Positions 52,365 to 61,905 of a DNA stretch of 64,000 nt are shown in pieces. The stretch covers positions 558,001 to 622,000 of the forward strand of contig CAVTGY010000003.1 of NCBI GenBank assembly GCA_963734395.1. The letters run 5' to 3'. The DNA is from Bog-756 sp963734395. GTDB taxonomy: Bacteria; Actinomycetota; Acidimicrobiia; Acidimicrobiales; RAAP-2. The notes under the pieces are model-generated. The model did no database searches. It had not been told where the DNA came from and saw only the letters and a program-made list of their open reading frames with translations. A program made the translations under genes and the position numbers. Every line of letters starts with the position of its first letter. Position 1 is the stretch's first letter.

Positions 52365-53968
52365 CCGATGGGGCTCGCTCCCGCGAGCGGGCCACCGTTC
52401 CGAGGATCATCGCCTCCACCGCCGAGCGGTTCGGTGACCGGACCGCGGTCGTCGAGGACGGTCGGCGGCTGACCTACCGCGAGCTGGTCGATCGCTCGCG
52501 ACAGTTCGGTGCCGCGCTGGTCGCCTCGGGCGTCGATCCGGGCGACCGGGTCGCGGTGTGGGCGTTCAACTGCACGGAGTGGATCGTGGCCGCCCTGGGC
52601 CTGTTCCAGGCCGACGCGGTGCTGGTCCCGGTCAATACCCGGTTCAAGGGGGCCGAGGCAGCCGACGTTCTCCTGCGGAGCCGGGCCAAGGTCCTGGTGA
52701 CCGTCACCGATTTCCTCGGCACCGACTACGTGGCCATGCTGGCGGGGACCGGCACCGAACTTCCCGCCCTGGAGACGGTGGTGGTCGCCCGGGGACCGGC
52801 GGTGGAGGGCACCGTGTCCTGGGAACAGTTCATCGCCCGTGGCACCGGAGTCGAACTCGCCGAGGTCGAGCGCCGCGCCGCCACGGTCACCCCCGACGAT
52901 CCCTGCGACATCCTGTTCACCTCGGGCACCACCGGTGTGCCCAAAGGTGTGGTCCAGACCCACGGCGGTACCACCAAGGTGGCCACCGACTGGGTGGCCA
53001 TGACCGGGCTGGACGCCGACGATCGGTACCTCATGGTCAACCCCTACTTCCACATGTTCGGGTTGAAGGCCGGCATCCTGGCCGCGGTCAGTGCCGGCGC
53101 CACCATGATCCCCGAGGCCGTCTTCGACGTGGACCGGGTGCTGGCCAAGGTGGACAGCGAGCGGGTGACGGTACTGCCCGGGGCGCCCACCCTGTACCAG
53201 GGCATCCTCGACCATCCCGACCGCCATCGATACGACACCTCGACGCTGCGGGTGGCGGTCACCGGCGCCGCCGACATCCCCGTCGAGCTGATCCGCCGGT
53301 TGGATGCCGAACTCTCCTTCTCGGTCGTCATCACCGGATACGGGCTGACCGAGGGCGGGACCGCGACGGCCACTTCCCCGGGCGACGATGTCGACACCAT
53401 CGCCACCACGGTCGGACGCCCACGACCGGGATTCGAACTGCGGATCCTCGACGGCGAGGGCAACGACGTGGCCCCGGGGGAGCCGGGGGAGGTCGTTCTC
53501 CGCGGGAGCAGCATCATGTCCCACTACCTCGACGACCCCGAAGCCACTGCCGAGGCCCGCACAAAAGACGGTTGGTTGCGCACCGGTGATCTCGGGATCG
53601 TCGACCCGGCCGGCTGCCTTCGCATCGTCGGGCGGTCCAAGGACATGTTCATCGTCGGCGGTTTCAACGCCTACCCCGCAGAGATCGAGAACGGTCTCCT
53701 CGGTCACCCCGATCTCACCCAGGCGGCGGTGATCGGGATTCCCGACCCGCGGCTCGGCGAGGTGGGGATGGCCTTCGTGGTGGTGCGGCCCGGCGCCCGG
53801 GTGACCGGCGACGACATCATCGGGTGGTGCCGGGACCACATGGCCAATTACAAGGTGCCGCGGGCAGTGGAGCTGGTCGACGACCTCCCCCGCAACGCCA
53901 CCGGCAAAGTGCTCAAGGACGACCTCCGCCGGCGCGGCCTCCGGGACGGCTCCGGGACCCCGGCGTGA
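52361..53968 (+). CDS. Acyl-CoA ligase (FadD3-like)
   Basis: 535-aa adenylate-forming ligase. ATP loop LFTSGTTGVPKGV, GYGLTEGG, hinge GRSKDMFIVGGFNAYPAEIE, catalytic lysine NATGKVLKDDL. The hinge phrase is characteristic of the FadD3 group, which in actinobacteria activates the propanoate side chain of steroid ring remnants; that specificity is inferred. Start overlaps the amidohydrolase stop, and its own TGA overlaps the next GTG, so three genes are coupled. Confidence 0.92.
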   Translation: MTDGARSRERATVPRIIASTAERFGDRTAVVEDGRRLTYRELVDRSRQFGAALVASGVDPGDRVAVWAFNCTEWIVAALGLFQADAVLVPVNTRFKGAEAADVLLRSRAKVLVTVTDFLGTDYVAMLAGTGTELPALETVVVARGPAVEGTVSWEQFIARGTGVELAEVERRAATVTPDDPCDILFTSGTTGVPKGVVQTHGGTTKVATDWVAMTGLDADDRYLMVNPYFHMFGLKAGILAAVSAGATMIPEAVFDVDRVLAKVDSERVTVLPGAPTLYQGILDHPDRHRYDTSTLRVAVTGAADIPVELIRRLDAELSFSVVITGYGLTEGGTATATSPGDDVDTIATTVGRPRPGFELRILDGEGNDVAPGEPGEVVLRGSSIMSHYLDDPEATAEARTKDGWLRTGDLGIVDPAGCLRIVGRSKDMFIVGGFNAYPAEIENGLLGHPDLTQAAVIGIPDPRLGEVGMAFVVVRPGARVTGDDIIGWCRDHMANYKVPRAVELVDDLPRNATGKVLKDDLRRRGLRDGSGTPA

Positions 53969-55158
53969 GCGATCCCGGCGGTCACGGCCTCTCGGCACTG
54001 GCCGGGATGCGGGTCGTCGAGCTGGGGGTCTGGGTCGCTGCCCCGTCGGCCGCCGCCCTGCTGGCCGACTGGGGTGCCGAGGTCATCAAGGTCGAGTCCC
54101 CGAGGGGCGACCCGATGCGCAATGCGTTCGGATCGTTGGGCATCGAGAACGAACTCCCCAATCCGGCCTTCGTACTCGACAACCGGGGCAAGCGGAGCGT
54201 TGTCCTCGACCTGCGCGACCCGGACCACCGCCGGAACCTCGAGGAGCTCCTCGGCACGGCCGACGTCTTCATCAGCAATCTGCGACCCGACGCTCTCGAC
54301 AAACTCGATCTGGAGGCGGAGACGACTGTCGCCCGGCACCCCCATCTGGTGTACTGCAGCATCAGCGGCTATGGCCTGCAGGGTGAGGATCGGAACCGCC
54401 CGACCTACGACATCGGCGCCTTCTGGGGCCGGTCGGGACTGTCGCGACAGATGGCGGACGAACACGGCAACCCGTTGAACGCGCGGGGCGGCGTCGGCGA
54501 CCACATCACCGGCCTGGCGGCGCTGTCGGGCATCCTGGCCGCGGTGCTCGAGCAGCGCCAGACCGGAGTCGGCGGAGTGGTCGAGGTCTCGCTGCTGCGC
54601 ACCGGCGCCTACGTGCTCGGCTGGGACCTGGGGCTCCAGATGATGCTGGGCAAGGTGTCGCCGGCCGAATCGCGCCACCACAACCAGTCGCCACTGATGA
54701 ACCCCTACCGTGCCGCCGACGGGCGGTGGTTCTTTCTGACCGGACTCGAGGCCGACCGGCACATCGGTGCGGTGGCCCGGGCGCTCGGTCGGCCCGCGCT
54801 GGCCGAGGACGAGCGGTTCTGCAGCGCGTCGGCCATCCGCCGCAACCGGACCGAGTTCATCGCCCTGCTCGACGCGGTCATCGCCGAGCGCCCACTGCAC
54901 GAGTGGGCCGAGCGGTTCGACCGGGAGGGCGTCTGGTGGGCACTGGCCCAGACGCCGGCCGAGGTGGTGGAGGACCCCCAGCTGCTGGCCAACGACGGCT
55001 TCGTCGAGACGGAGGGCAACGGGGTGCGATCGGTCAACGGACCGGTGACCTTCACCGGAGCTCCTCAGAGGGGCGCAGTACGGGTGCCCCGGCTGGGGGA
55101 GGACACCGATGAGGTGTTGGCCGAGCTGGCCGAGCGGAACCGCCGGGGATCGGAGTGA
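53965..55158 (+). CDS. CoA transferase, class III (CaiB/BaiF family)
   Basis: 397-aa family III CoA transferase. N-terminal GMRVVELGVWVAAPSAAALL, VKVESPRGDPMR, and the catalytic aspartate in RPTYDIGAFWGRSGL. It overlaps the ligase gene by four bases and ends before a small hairpin. This is the second such gene in the window, with about the same domain layout as the one at 42 kb. Confidence 0.93.
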   Translation: MSDPGGHGLSALAGMRVVELGVWVAAPSAAALLADWGAEVIKVESPRGDPMRNAFGSLGIENELPNPAFVLDNRGKRSVVLDLRDPDHRRNLEELLGTADVFISNLRPDALDKLDLEAETTVARHPHLVYCSISGYGLQGEDRNRPTYDIGAFWGRSGLSRQMADEHGNPLNARGGVGDHITGLAALSGILAAVLEQRQTGVGGVVEVSLLRTGAYVLGWDLGLQMMLGKVSPAESRHHNQSPLMNPYRAADGRWFFLTGLEADRHIGAVARALGRPALAEDERFCSASAIRRNRTEFIALLDAVIAERPLHEWAERFDREGVWWALAQTPAEVVEDPQLLANDGFVETEGNGVRSVNGPVTFTGAPQRGAVRVPRLGEDTDEVLAELAERNRRGSE

Positions 55159-55172
55159 CCAGGTCCTCGGTC

Positions 55173-55189
55173 GCCACCCCGGCGGTGGC
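55173..55189. terminator. Short hairpin between convergent genes
   Basis: GCCACC and GGTGGC flank CCGGC between the CoA-transferase and acyl-CoA dehydrogenase genes, which converge with a 37-bp gap. Confidence 0.5.
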
Positions 55190-55195
55190 TGTCGG

Positions 55196-56383
55196 TCAGT
55201 CGGTCTCCCGGGCCCGGGCCAGGAGGCCCCTGGCGATGACCAGGCGCTGGATCTCGTTGGTCCCCTCACCGATCACCATGAGGGGTGCGTCCCGGTAGTA
55301 GCGCTCGACCGGGAGGTCGGTCGTGTAGCCGACCCCTCCGTGGATGCGCATCGACTCGGTGGCCAGCTCGAGCGCGGTCTCGCTGGCGAACAACTTGGCC
55401 ATGCCCGCTTCGACGTCGCAGCGGAGCCCGGCGGCCTTGCGCTCGGCGGCGTTGCGGGTGAGCAGGCGGGCCGCCTCCAGCCGGGTGGCCATGTCGGCCA
55501 GCTTCAGCTGAATGGCCTGGTGCTCACCGATGGGCTTGCCGAAGGTCTCCCGCTGTCGGGCGTAGGTGAGGGCGGCGTCGAATGCGGCCCGGGCCACGCC
55601 CACCGCCCGGGCGGCGATGTTGATCCGGCCGATCTCGAGCACACTGAGGATCTGGGGGAGGCCCCGCCCGGCTACGCCGATCAGGTTGCCGGCCGGGAGC
55701 CGGTGGTCGGAGTAGCTCATCTCCACGGTCTCGACGCCTCGGTAGCCCAGTTTGCCGACATTGGCGGTCACCGATATTCCCTCGAACCGGGGGCCGGGCT
55801 CCTTCTCCACGATGAAGGCGGAGATGCCCTCTTCGGTGCGGGCGGCCAGGGCGACGATCCCGGCACGCTCCCCGTTGGTCACCCAGGCCTTGGTGCCGTT
55901 GATGACGTACTCGTCCCCGTCGCGCACGGCCTTGCAGGAGATGTTCCGGGTGTCGCTGCCGGCGTCGGGCTCGGACAGCGACAGTGCCCCGCGCCGCTCG
56001 CCGGTGGCCAAGGCCGGAAGCCAACGTTGCTTCTGCTGGTCGCTGCCGTGGGCCATGATCAGGGTTGCGGCCATGGTGTGGGTGTTGACGATGCCGGTCA
56101 GGCTCATCCACCCGAAGGCCAGTTCCTCGATGATGCCGATGTACGTCAACAGGTCCAGCCCGAGGCCGCCGTAGGCCTCGGGGATGGTCACTCCGAATAG
56201 GCCGAACTCGCGCATCTGCTCGACGATGTCGGCGGGGAACCGGTCCTCGTGCTCCAGGGCGGACGCCACCGGGACGACCCGCTCGGCGACGAACCGGCGA
56301 ACGGTGTCGACGATCTGGCGCCGGACGTCGGGGTCGGTGGGTTCGCCGGGTTCGGTGGCGGACTGCCCGGACGCGGCGGTCAT
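55196..56383 (-). CDS. Acyl-CoA dehydrogenase (FadE)
   Basis: 395-aa homotetrameric-type FAD dehydrogenase that introduces the alpha-beta double bond. LSEPDAGSDTRNISCKAVRDG, GTKAWVTNGERAG, RQRETFGKPIGEHQAIQ, IHGGVGYTTDLPVERYYRD, and the catalytic glutamate in IGEGTNEIQRLVIAR. The ATG at 56383 is the start; the frame is open far upstream but that is antisense to a ligase. It is divergent from the acyl-CoA ligase gene across 63 bp. Confidence 0.95.
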   Translation of the reverse strand: MTAASGQSATEPGEPTDPDVRRQIVDTVRRFVAERVVPVASALEHEDRFPADIVEQMREFGLFGVTIPEAYGGLGLDLLTYIGIIEELAFGWMSLTGIVNTHTMAATLIMAHGSDQQKQRWLPALATGERRGALSLSEPDAGSDTRNISCKAVRDGDEYVINGTKAWVTNGERAGIVALAARTEEGISAFIVEKEPGPRFEGISVTANVGKLGYRGVETVEMSYSDHRLPAGNLIGVAGRGLPQILSVLEIGRINIAARAVGVARAAFDAALTYARQRETFGKPIGEHQAIQLKLADMATRLEAARLLTRNAAERKAAGLRCDVEAGMAKLFASETALELATESMRIHGGVGYTTDLPVERYYRDAPLMVIGEGTNEIQRLVIARGLLARARETD

Positions 56384-56446
56384 GGTTGAGAACAGTACAT
56401 TCCGTGCGTGTTGACGTCGATCTCCTGAGAGAGAAGAATATTTCCA

Positions 56447-57967
56447 ATGGCAGCGGCCTTGATGCACCACGCCCTCGAACGGGCGGCGGCGCGATTCGGG
56501 GACCGCGACGCCGTGCTGTCGGGCGACCAACGCTGGACCTTTTCCGACCTCGACGACCGGAGCACCGCCTTCGCACGGTACCTCGCCGGAAGGGGCGTCC
56601 GCCCCGGCGACCGGGTGGCGGTGATGACCTCGAACCGCCCCGAGTTCGTGGTGGCCATCAACGGCATCAGCAAGGCGGGCGCCGCGGCGGTGCTCCTCAG
56701 CCCGGCCTGGCGGGTGGTCGAGGCCGGTCACGCCCTGGAGTTGACCACTCCGGTCCACGCGGTGGCCGACGGGCCCGCCGTCGACCTGCTGGTCGAGCTG
56801 ATGGGCGGGCGCCTGGTCACCGATCTCGACCACCGGGAGCCGGACCGGGTGACCGCGGGCGGCGATTCCGGTTTGGCGGCTCCGGCGGGCAGCGACCTGG
56901 ACGAGGCGGTGCTGGTGTTCAGCTCGGGCACCACCGGTCTCCCCAAAGCGGTCCGACACACCCACCGGTCGATGGGTTGCGCCACCGCCCACTGGTGTAC
57001 GGCCCTCGGCCTCGGCCCCGACGACCGGTTCCAGGTGGCCACCCCACCGTCGCACATCCTGGGCCTCCTCAACCTGCTGGCCGCGGCGTCGGCCGGCGCC
57101 GTGGTGCGACTCCACCTTCGCTTCGACCTCGACGAGGTGCTGCACCGGATCCAGTCGGAGCGGATGACGCTCGAGATGGCCGTGGCCCCCATCGCGTTGG
57201 CCCTGGCCAACCACCCGGATCTCGAGCGCTTCGACTTGTCGTCGCTCCGCTACATCATGTGGGGGGCTACGCCGGTGAGCGAGCATGTGGCCCGGGTGGT
57301 CACCGAGCGGACCGGGGTGCGCTGGCTCCCCGCCTACGGGGCGAGTGAGGTGCCGGTCATCGCCGCCAACCCGGTCGACGACCCGGGATCGTGGCGGCTC
57401 GACTCGGCCGGGTTGCCCCCCGCCGATGTCGAGCTGCGGGTGGCCGATCTGGAGACCGGCGCGGTGGTCCCCTCGGGGGCGATCGGCGAGATCCAGGTGC
57501 GGAGCCCATCGGTCATGGCCGGCTACCTCCCCGAAGAGGAGACGGCGGAGGCCTTCGCCGAGGGGTGGTACCGGACCGGGGATGTCGGGTGGCTGGAACC
57601 CGAGGGGTGGGTCCACCTGACCGACCGCTCCAAGGAGATGATCAAGGTCAACGGATTCCAGGTGGCGCCGGCCGAGATCGAGGAAGTACTGCGCGGGCAT
57701 CGGTCGGTGCTCGACTGCGCGGTCTTCGGGCTGGAGGACGAGCGGGCGGGCGAGGTACCGGTGGCGGTGGTCCAGCTCGACCCGGCGCAGCCGGCCACGG
57801 CCGATGAACTGCAGGGTCTGGTCGCCGGGTCACTGGCCACCTACAAGCAGGTGCGCCATGTCGTCTTCGTCGACGCCATCCCCCGGCTCCCCTCGGGGAA
57901 GGTCCTGCGGCGGACGCTTCGGGAGGAGTGGACCCCCGCCCTCCAGGTGTCGGGGACGGACCGCTGA
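56447..57967 (+). CDS. Acyl-CoA ligase (FadD-like)
   Basis: 506-aa adenylate-forming ligase. ATP loop VFSSGTTGLPKAV, PAYGASEVP in place of the usual YGxTE, hinge DRSKEMIKVNGFQVAPAEIE, catalytic lysine LPSGKVLRRTL. It is the first gene of a plus-strand operon, followed by two acyl-CoA dehydrogenases, an enoyl-CoA hydratase, a TetR regulator, a kinase-like gene and a second hydratase. Divergent from FadE. Confidence 0.93.
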   Translation: MAAALMHHALERAAARFGDRDAVLSGDQRWTFSDLDDRSTAFARYLAGRGVRPGDRVAVMTSNRPEFVVAINGISKAGAAAVLLSPAWRVVEAGHALELTTPVHAVADGPAVDLLVELMGGRLVTDLDHREPDRVTAGGDSGLAAPAGSDLDEAVLVFSSGTTGLPKAVRHTHRSMGCATAHWCTALGLGPDDRFQVATPPSHILGLLNLLAAASAGAVVRLHLRFDLDEVLHRIQSERMTLEMAVAPIALALANHPDLERFDLSSLRYIMWGATPVSEHVARVVTERTGVRWLPAYGASEVPVIAANPVDDPGSWRLDSAGLPPADVELRVADLETGAVVPSGAIGEIQVRSPSVMAGYLPEEETAEAFAEGWYRTGDVGWLEPEGWVHLTDRSKEMIKVNGFQVAPAEIEEVLRGHRSVLDCAVFGLEDERAGEVPVAVVQLDPAQPATADELQGLVAGSLATYKQVRHVVFVDAIPRLPSGKVLRRTLREEWTPALQVSGTDR

Positions 57968-59013
57968 TGGATGTCCGCCTCTCCACCGAACAGCAGGCAC
58001 TCGGTGACTCTGCCGCCCAAGTCGTCGACCGGTTGGGTCCGGGCACGGTACGGGGCCTCGACGACACCGCTCGGGTGGCCAAGCTCGACGCCGCCGTCGC
58101 CGCCACCGGCTGGCGCGAGCTCCGGGTACCGGCGGACGGGCGCTCGCCACTGGCGTCGGGAGTCGAGGTGGCAGTCGTCGCCGAGGAACTCGGACGCGGC
58201 CTGGCCGACGCCTCCTTCCTCGGCCCGACGTTGGCGGCCGAACTGCGGCGTCTGGCCGGGGCACCGCCGTCCGTCATCGTCGAGACCGTGGCCCTCGTCC
58301 CGTCGCTGGCCACCCTGGCCACGGCGGGCAGGGACGGGCTGCCGGTCGGCACCGCGGCCGCCGATGCCCGAGGAGCGTTCGCCGCGCTGGTGTTGGTGGC
58401 CCATGGTGCGGGGCACACCCTGGCCACGGTGGCCATCGGCCCGGTCGAGGTCGGCACCGACCTGACCCGGCCCGGGGCCGTCGTCGACCCGGCGGCGGCG
58501 GTCATCCCGGTGGAGGGGCCAGACACCCGGGCAATCACCGACGACGAGTTGTCCACCTGGACCGCGCTCGGGCTGGCCCTCGACTGTGCCGATCTGGTGG
58601 GGATCATGCGGGGTGCGATCGACCTGGCGGTCGACTACGCGTCCGCCCGGCACCAGTTCGGCAGGCCCATCGGCTCCTTCCAGGCCGTCCAGCACCTACT
58701 GGCCGACGCCTTCGTGCTCATGGAGGGCTCGCGCAGCGCCGCCCGCCACGCCGCCTGGGCCGTCGATGCGCTGGATGCGGATGCCGCGCTGGCCGCCGCC
58801 GCCGTAGCCAAGGCCTACTCCGCGCGGGCGGCGAGAACGGTGTGCGAAACCGTCATCCAGGTCCACGGGGGCATGGGCAACACCTGGGAGTGCCCGGCCC
58901 ACCTGTATCTCCGGCGAGCCCTGCTCTCGACCGAGATCCTGGGCGGGGTCGGGGCCAGCCTCGACCGTGTGGTCTCCCGTTACGGGATCGGCGGTTGCCG
59001 TGGACTTCGGTGA
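57967..59013 (+). CDS. Acyl-CoA dehydrogenase, small subunit type
   Basis: 348-aa FadE-fold protein with a shortened middle domain and Ala/Val-rich composition. C-terminal helices carry ARHQFGRPIGSFQAVQHLLAD and QVHGGMGNTWECPAHLYLRR. The catalytic-glutamate segment of typical FadEs is absent, as in the non-catalytic subunit of heteromeric steroid dehydrogenases. Its stop overlaps the next FadE by 14 bp, so the pair probably forms an alpha2beta2 enzyme. Confidence 0.9.
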   Translation: MDVRLSTEQQALGDSAAQVVDRLGPGTVRGLDDTARVAKLDAAVAATGWRELRVPADGRSPLASGVEVAVVAEELGRGLADASFLGPTLAAELRRLAGAPPSVIVETVALVPSLATLATAGRDGLPVGTAAADARGAFAALVLVAHGAGHTLATVAIGPVEVGTDLTRPGAVVDPAAAVIPVEGPDTRAITDDELSTWTALGLALDCADLVGIMRGAIDLAVDYASARHQFGRPIGSFQAVQHLLADAFVLMEGSRSAARHAAWAVDALDADAALAAAAVAKAYSARAARTVCETVIQVHGGMGNTWECPAHLYLRRALLSTEILGGVGASLDRVVSRYGIGGCRGLR

Positions 59014-60130
59014 CTCGCCTGACGAGGCCGAGTTCCGCCTCCGCCTCCGCACCTGGCTCGAGGTTCACAACCCCGGGCTGCCCGCATCGTCGACCGACGA
59101 TGAGTACTGGGCGGGCCAGGCCGACTGGCACCGGTCGCTCTACGACGGCGGCTTCTTCGGCGCCTCCTGGCCGACCGAGATCGGTGGGCACGGACTCCCG
59201 AGCGTCTACGACGTCATCGTCGACGAGGAGCTGGCCGACGCCGGAGCACCGGCCCGGCCCAGCCTCGGGTACCTGGTGGAGGGGATCCTCGAGCACGCGG
59301 ACGACCGGGTCAAGGGCCGCTTCCTGCCCGGGATCCTCAGCGGACGTGACCGGTGGTGCCAGGGATTCAGCGAACCCGATGCCGGGTCCGACCTGGCCTC
59401 GTTGCAAACCCGGGCCGACCGGGACGGCGACGAGTACGTCATCACCGGGCACAAGGTGTGGACGAGCTACTCCGACGATGCGGAGTGGTGCCTCGTCCTC
59501 GCCCGGACCGATCAGCAGGTGGCCAGGCACAAGGGCATCTCCGCCTTCGCCCTCCCCATGGGGCAGCCGGGAGTCCGACAACATCCCCTGCGCATGATCA
59601 ACGGGATCACCAAGGAGTTCGGCGAGGTGGTCCTCGAGGGGGCCCGGGTCCCGGCCGCCAACATGATCGGCCGGCCGGGCGAGGGATGGCCGCTGGCCAT
59701 GACCATCGTCAGCCACGAGCGGGAGCCGCACGAGTTGGGGTTCGCCGGCCGGTACGCCAAGCAGGTGAAGGACCTTGTCGCCCAGGTGCGAGCCGACCCC
59801 GGGAGCTACCGCACCGAGCAGGTGCGCGACGTCGCCTGGGCTATCGTCGAATCGGAGATGCTCCGGCTCCACGTCTGTCGGCGGCTCTCCGACCGTCTCG
59901 ACGGTATCTCGCACGGACCGGAGGGCTCGGTGGACAAGCTGCTCATGACCTCGACCGAACAGGCCGTGGGCCACGCTGCCCTGACCATCGGCGGCGCCCG
60001 GGCCGTCGGGGGCGATAACACGACGATGAAGGTGTACCTCTACAGCCGGGCCCAGAGCGTCATGGGCGGAACCTCCCAGATCCAGCGGAACCTGGTCGCC
60101 GGCCGGATCCTGCACCTCCCGGCTCCATGA
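59000..60130 (+). CDS. Acyl-CoA dehydrogenase, large subunit type
   Basis: 376 aa with GFSEPDAGSDLASLQTRADR, GHKVWTSYSDDAEW, SHEREPHELGFAGRY and the C-terminus VMGGTSQIQRNLVAGRILHLP. The GTG at 59000 is taken as the start, inside the end of the preceding gene. It would pair with the small FadE upstream. The TGA overlaps the ATG of the hydratase. Confidence 0.93.
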   Translation: MDFGDSPDEAEFRLRLRTWLEVHNPGLPASSTDDEYWAGQADWHRSLYDGGFFGASWPTEIGGHGLPSVYDVIVDEELADAGAPARPSLGYLVEGILEHADDRVKGRFLPGILSGRDRWCQGFSEPDAGSDLASLQTRADRDGDEYVITGHKVWTSYSDDAEWCLVLARTDQQVARHKGISAFALPMGQPGVRQHPLRMINGITKEFGEVVLEGARVPAANMIGRPGEGWPLAMTIVSHEREPHELGFAGRYAKQVKDLVAQVRADPGSYRTEQVRDVAWAIVESEMLRLHVCRRLSDRLDGISHGPEGSVDKLLMTSTEQAVGHAALTIGGARAVGGDNTTMKVYLYSRAQSVMGGTSQIQRNLVAGRILHLPAP

Positions 60131-60912
60131 GCAGGTATCACCTCACCGACGAGCTCCAGGTCGAGGGAGACGGGCCGGTCCGGATCGTCCGCATGAACCG
60201 ACCGGACCACCTCAACGCCACCAACCACGGGCTCCACCAGGGGCTGGCCGAGCTGTTCCCGCAGATCGACGCGGACGGCGACGCCCGGGCGGTGGTGCTC
60301 ACCGGAAACGGACGGGCCTTCTCGGCCGGGGGCGACTTCAACTACCTCGACGAGCTTTCGCGGGACGAGTCGCTCCGGCGGGAGACGCTGGTCCACGGCA
60401 GGCAGATCGTGACCGGCATGGTGAAGTGCCGGGTGCCGATCGTCGCCGCCGTCAACGGTCCGGCGGTGGGACTGGGCTGCAGCCTGGTCGCCCTGTCGGA
60501 CATCGTCTACATGGCCGAGAGCGCGCACCTGGCCGATCCCCACGTGATGATCGGCCTGGTGGCCGCCGACGGGGGCCCGGTCACCTGGCCGCTCCTGACC
60601 AGCCTTCAACTGGCCAAGGAGTACACGCTCACCGGCGACCGCATCCCGGCCGAGCGGGCCGCGCAGATGGGCCTGGTCAACCACGTATGCGCCGATGACG
60701 CGGTCCTCGAGCAGGCCCTGGCCTGCGCCCACCGGATTGCCGCGCTGCCCCGGCAGGCGGTGGAGGACACCAAGCGCATCCTCAACCTCCACCTCGAGCG
60801 GGCGGTCGTCGCCACCCTGGATTTCGCCCTGGCCGCCGAGGACCGGTCGTTCCTGTCGCCCGAGCTTCGGGCCAACATCGACCGCTTCCTCGCTCCACGC
60901 CAGGACCGCTGA
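60127..60912 (+). CDS. Enoyl-CoA hydratase/isomerase family protein
   Basis: 261-aa crotonase. RMNRPDHLNATN, oxyanion hole AFSAGGDFNYL, AAVNGPAVGLGCSLV, then ADPHVMIGLVAADGG, where the usual catalytic glutamates are replaced. This may indicate an isomerase or hydrolase rather than a hydratase. Four-base overlap with the preceding FadE gene. Confidence 0.92.
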   Translation: MSRYHLTDELQVEGDGPVRIVRMNRPDHLNATNHGLHQGLAELFPQIDADGDARAVVLTGNGRAFSAGGDFNYLDELSRDESLRRETLVHGRQIVTGMVKCRVPIVAAVNGPAVGLGCSLVALSDIVYMAESAHLADPHVMIGLVAADGGPVTWPLLTSLQLAKEYTLTGDRIPAERAAQMGLVNHVCADDAVLEQALACAHRIAALPRQAVEDTKRILNLHLERAVVATLDFALAAEDRSFLSPELRANIDRFLAPRQDR

Positions 60913-60921
60913 AGCACCCCA

Positions 60922-60963
60922 AGAACCGGGTTCTCCAGCCGGATCGGCGCAGTCTCCGATCGG
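60922..60963. promoter_or_regulatory. Two inverted repeats between the hydratase and TetR genes
   Basis: AGAACC-G-GGTTCT (60922-60934) is a perfect odd-centred repeat. It is followed by a GATCGG ... CCGATC pair (about 60940-60962). They lie 60-100 bp upstream of a TetR gene and could be its operator, a terminator, or both. The first resembles the TAGAA-G-TTCTA element at 1154. Confidence 0.4.
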
Positions 60964-61021
60964 ACAGATGGACTTCACCCGTAGAGATACCGACGTTTCT
61001 GCCTCCACTAGACTCCCGACG

Positions 61022-61763
61022 ATGGCCGAAAGTGAACTCGAGGTCGAGGACCCCGCCGCAGACGAGCCGGGCATGAGCCGGCGGGACAAGGCGGTGGCGA
61101 GGTCACTCTTCACCGCCCGGGCCCGGGCCGAGAACCGCCTCCAGCGATTTCTGGATGCCGCCCTCGAACTGATGAACGAGGGGGAACCCGGCCGTGACTT
61201 CACCGTGCACGAAGTCGTCGAACGCTCCGGCCAGTCCCTCCGGCTCTTCTATCAGTACTTCGGCGGCAAGCACGAGCTGTTGCTCGCCCTGTTCGAGGAG
61301 TCCGTCCGCTCGACGGCGGAGTACCTGCGCGAGAAGATCGACGACCAGCGCGATCCGCTCGAGCGCATCCATCGGTTCGTGGTCGAGTACTACCGGCTGT
61401 GCCGTCCGCCTCTGCCCGGGGCACCATCGGTGCCGCTGGCGACGACGTGGGTCATGGTGGACTTTGCCCAGCAGCTGCTGACCAGCCATCCGACCGAGGC
61501 CGCCCTTGCCTTTCACCCGCTGGTCTCGCTCTTCGGCGAGGTGCTCGAGGACGCCGAGGCGGCCGGTGGCATCACGCCCGGGGCTCCGCCACAGCCCGAT
61601 CGCCGGGATGGTGCTCGAGGCGATCATGTTCAACGCCTTCTCCTCGACCATCGGCGGCACGTCGATCCGGAAGACGGACCCGGACCCGGCCGAAGAGCTC
61701 TGGGAGTTCATCCTCCACGGGGTGGGCACCGGCTCGCCGACCACCGCGGCCGATCCCAACTAG
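61022..61763 (+). pseudogene. TetR-family regulator, frameshifted as assembled
   Basis: N-terminal disordered stretch, then the HTH (DFTVHEVVERSGQSLRLFYQYF) and a ligand domain (VVEYYRLCRPPLPGAPSVP). The frame breaks near 61586, where an extra G in GGGGCTCC shifts it by one. It continues RHSPIAGMVLEAIMFNAFSST ... GTGSPTTAADPN to TAG 61763, giving about 246 aa. Located inside the FadE/ECH operon, it is the likely local regulator of acyl-CoA catabolism. Confidence 0.85.
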
Positions 61764-61905
61764 GTCGCTTCCGACCGGCGCCGTCCCGGCGCGGCGCCAC
61801 CACCGCGCCAGGTACGACCTGTCGCCGACCGCGCCCATCCCGTAGCGTCGTGACCGCGCACGAAACAAGTTCGCTGCACGCCAACAACGAAGTGGGGAAT
61901 CTGTG

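Noticed and set aside
55196..57700. 834-codon minus-strand frame suggesting a FadE with a long N-terminal extension
   Set aside because: The extension is antisense to an intact acyl-CoA ligase; the FadE homology begins at the ATG at 56383.
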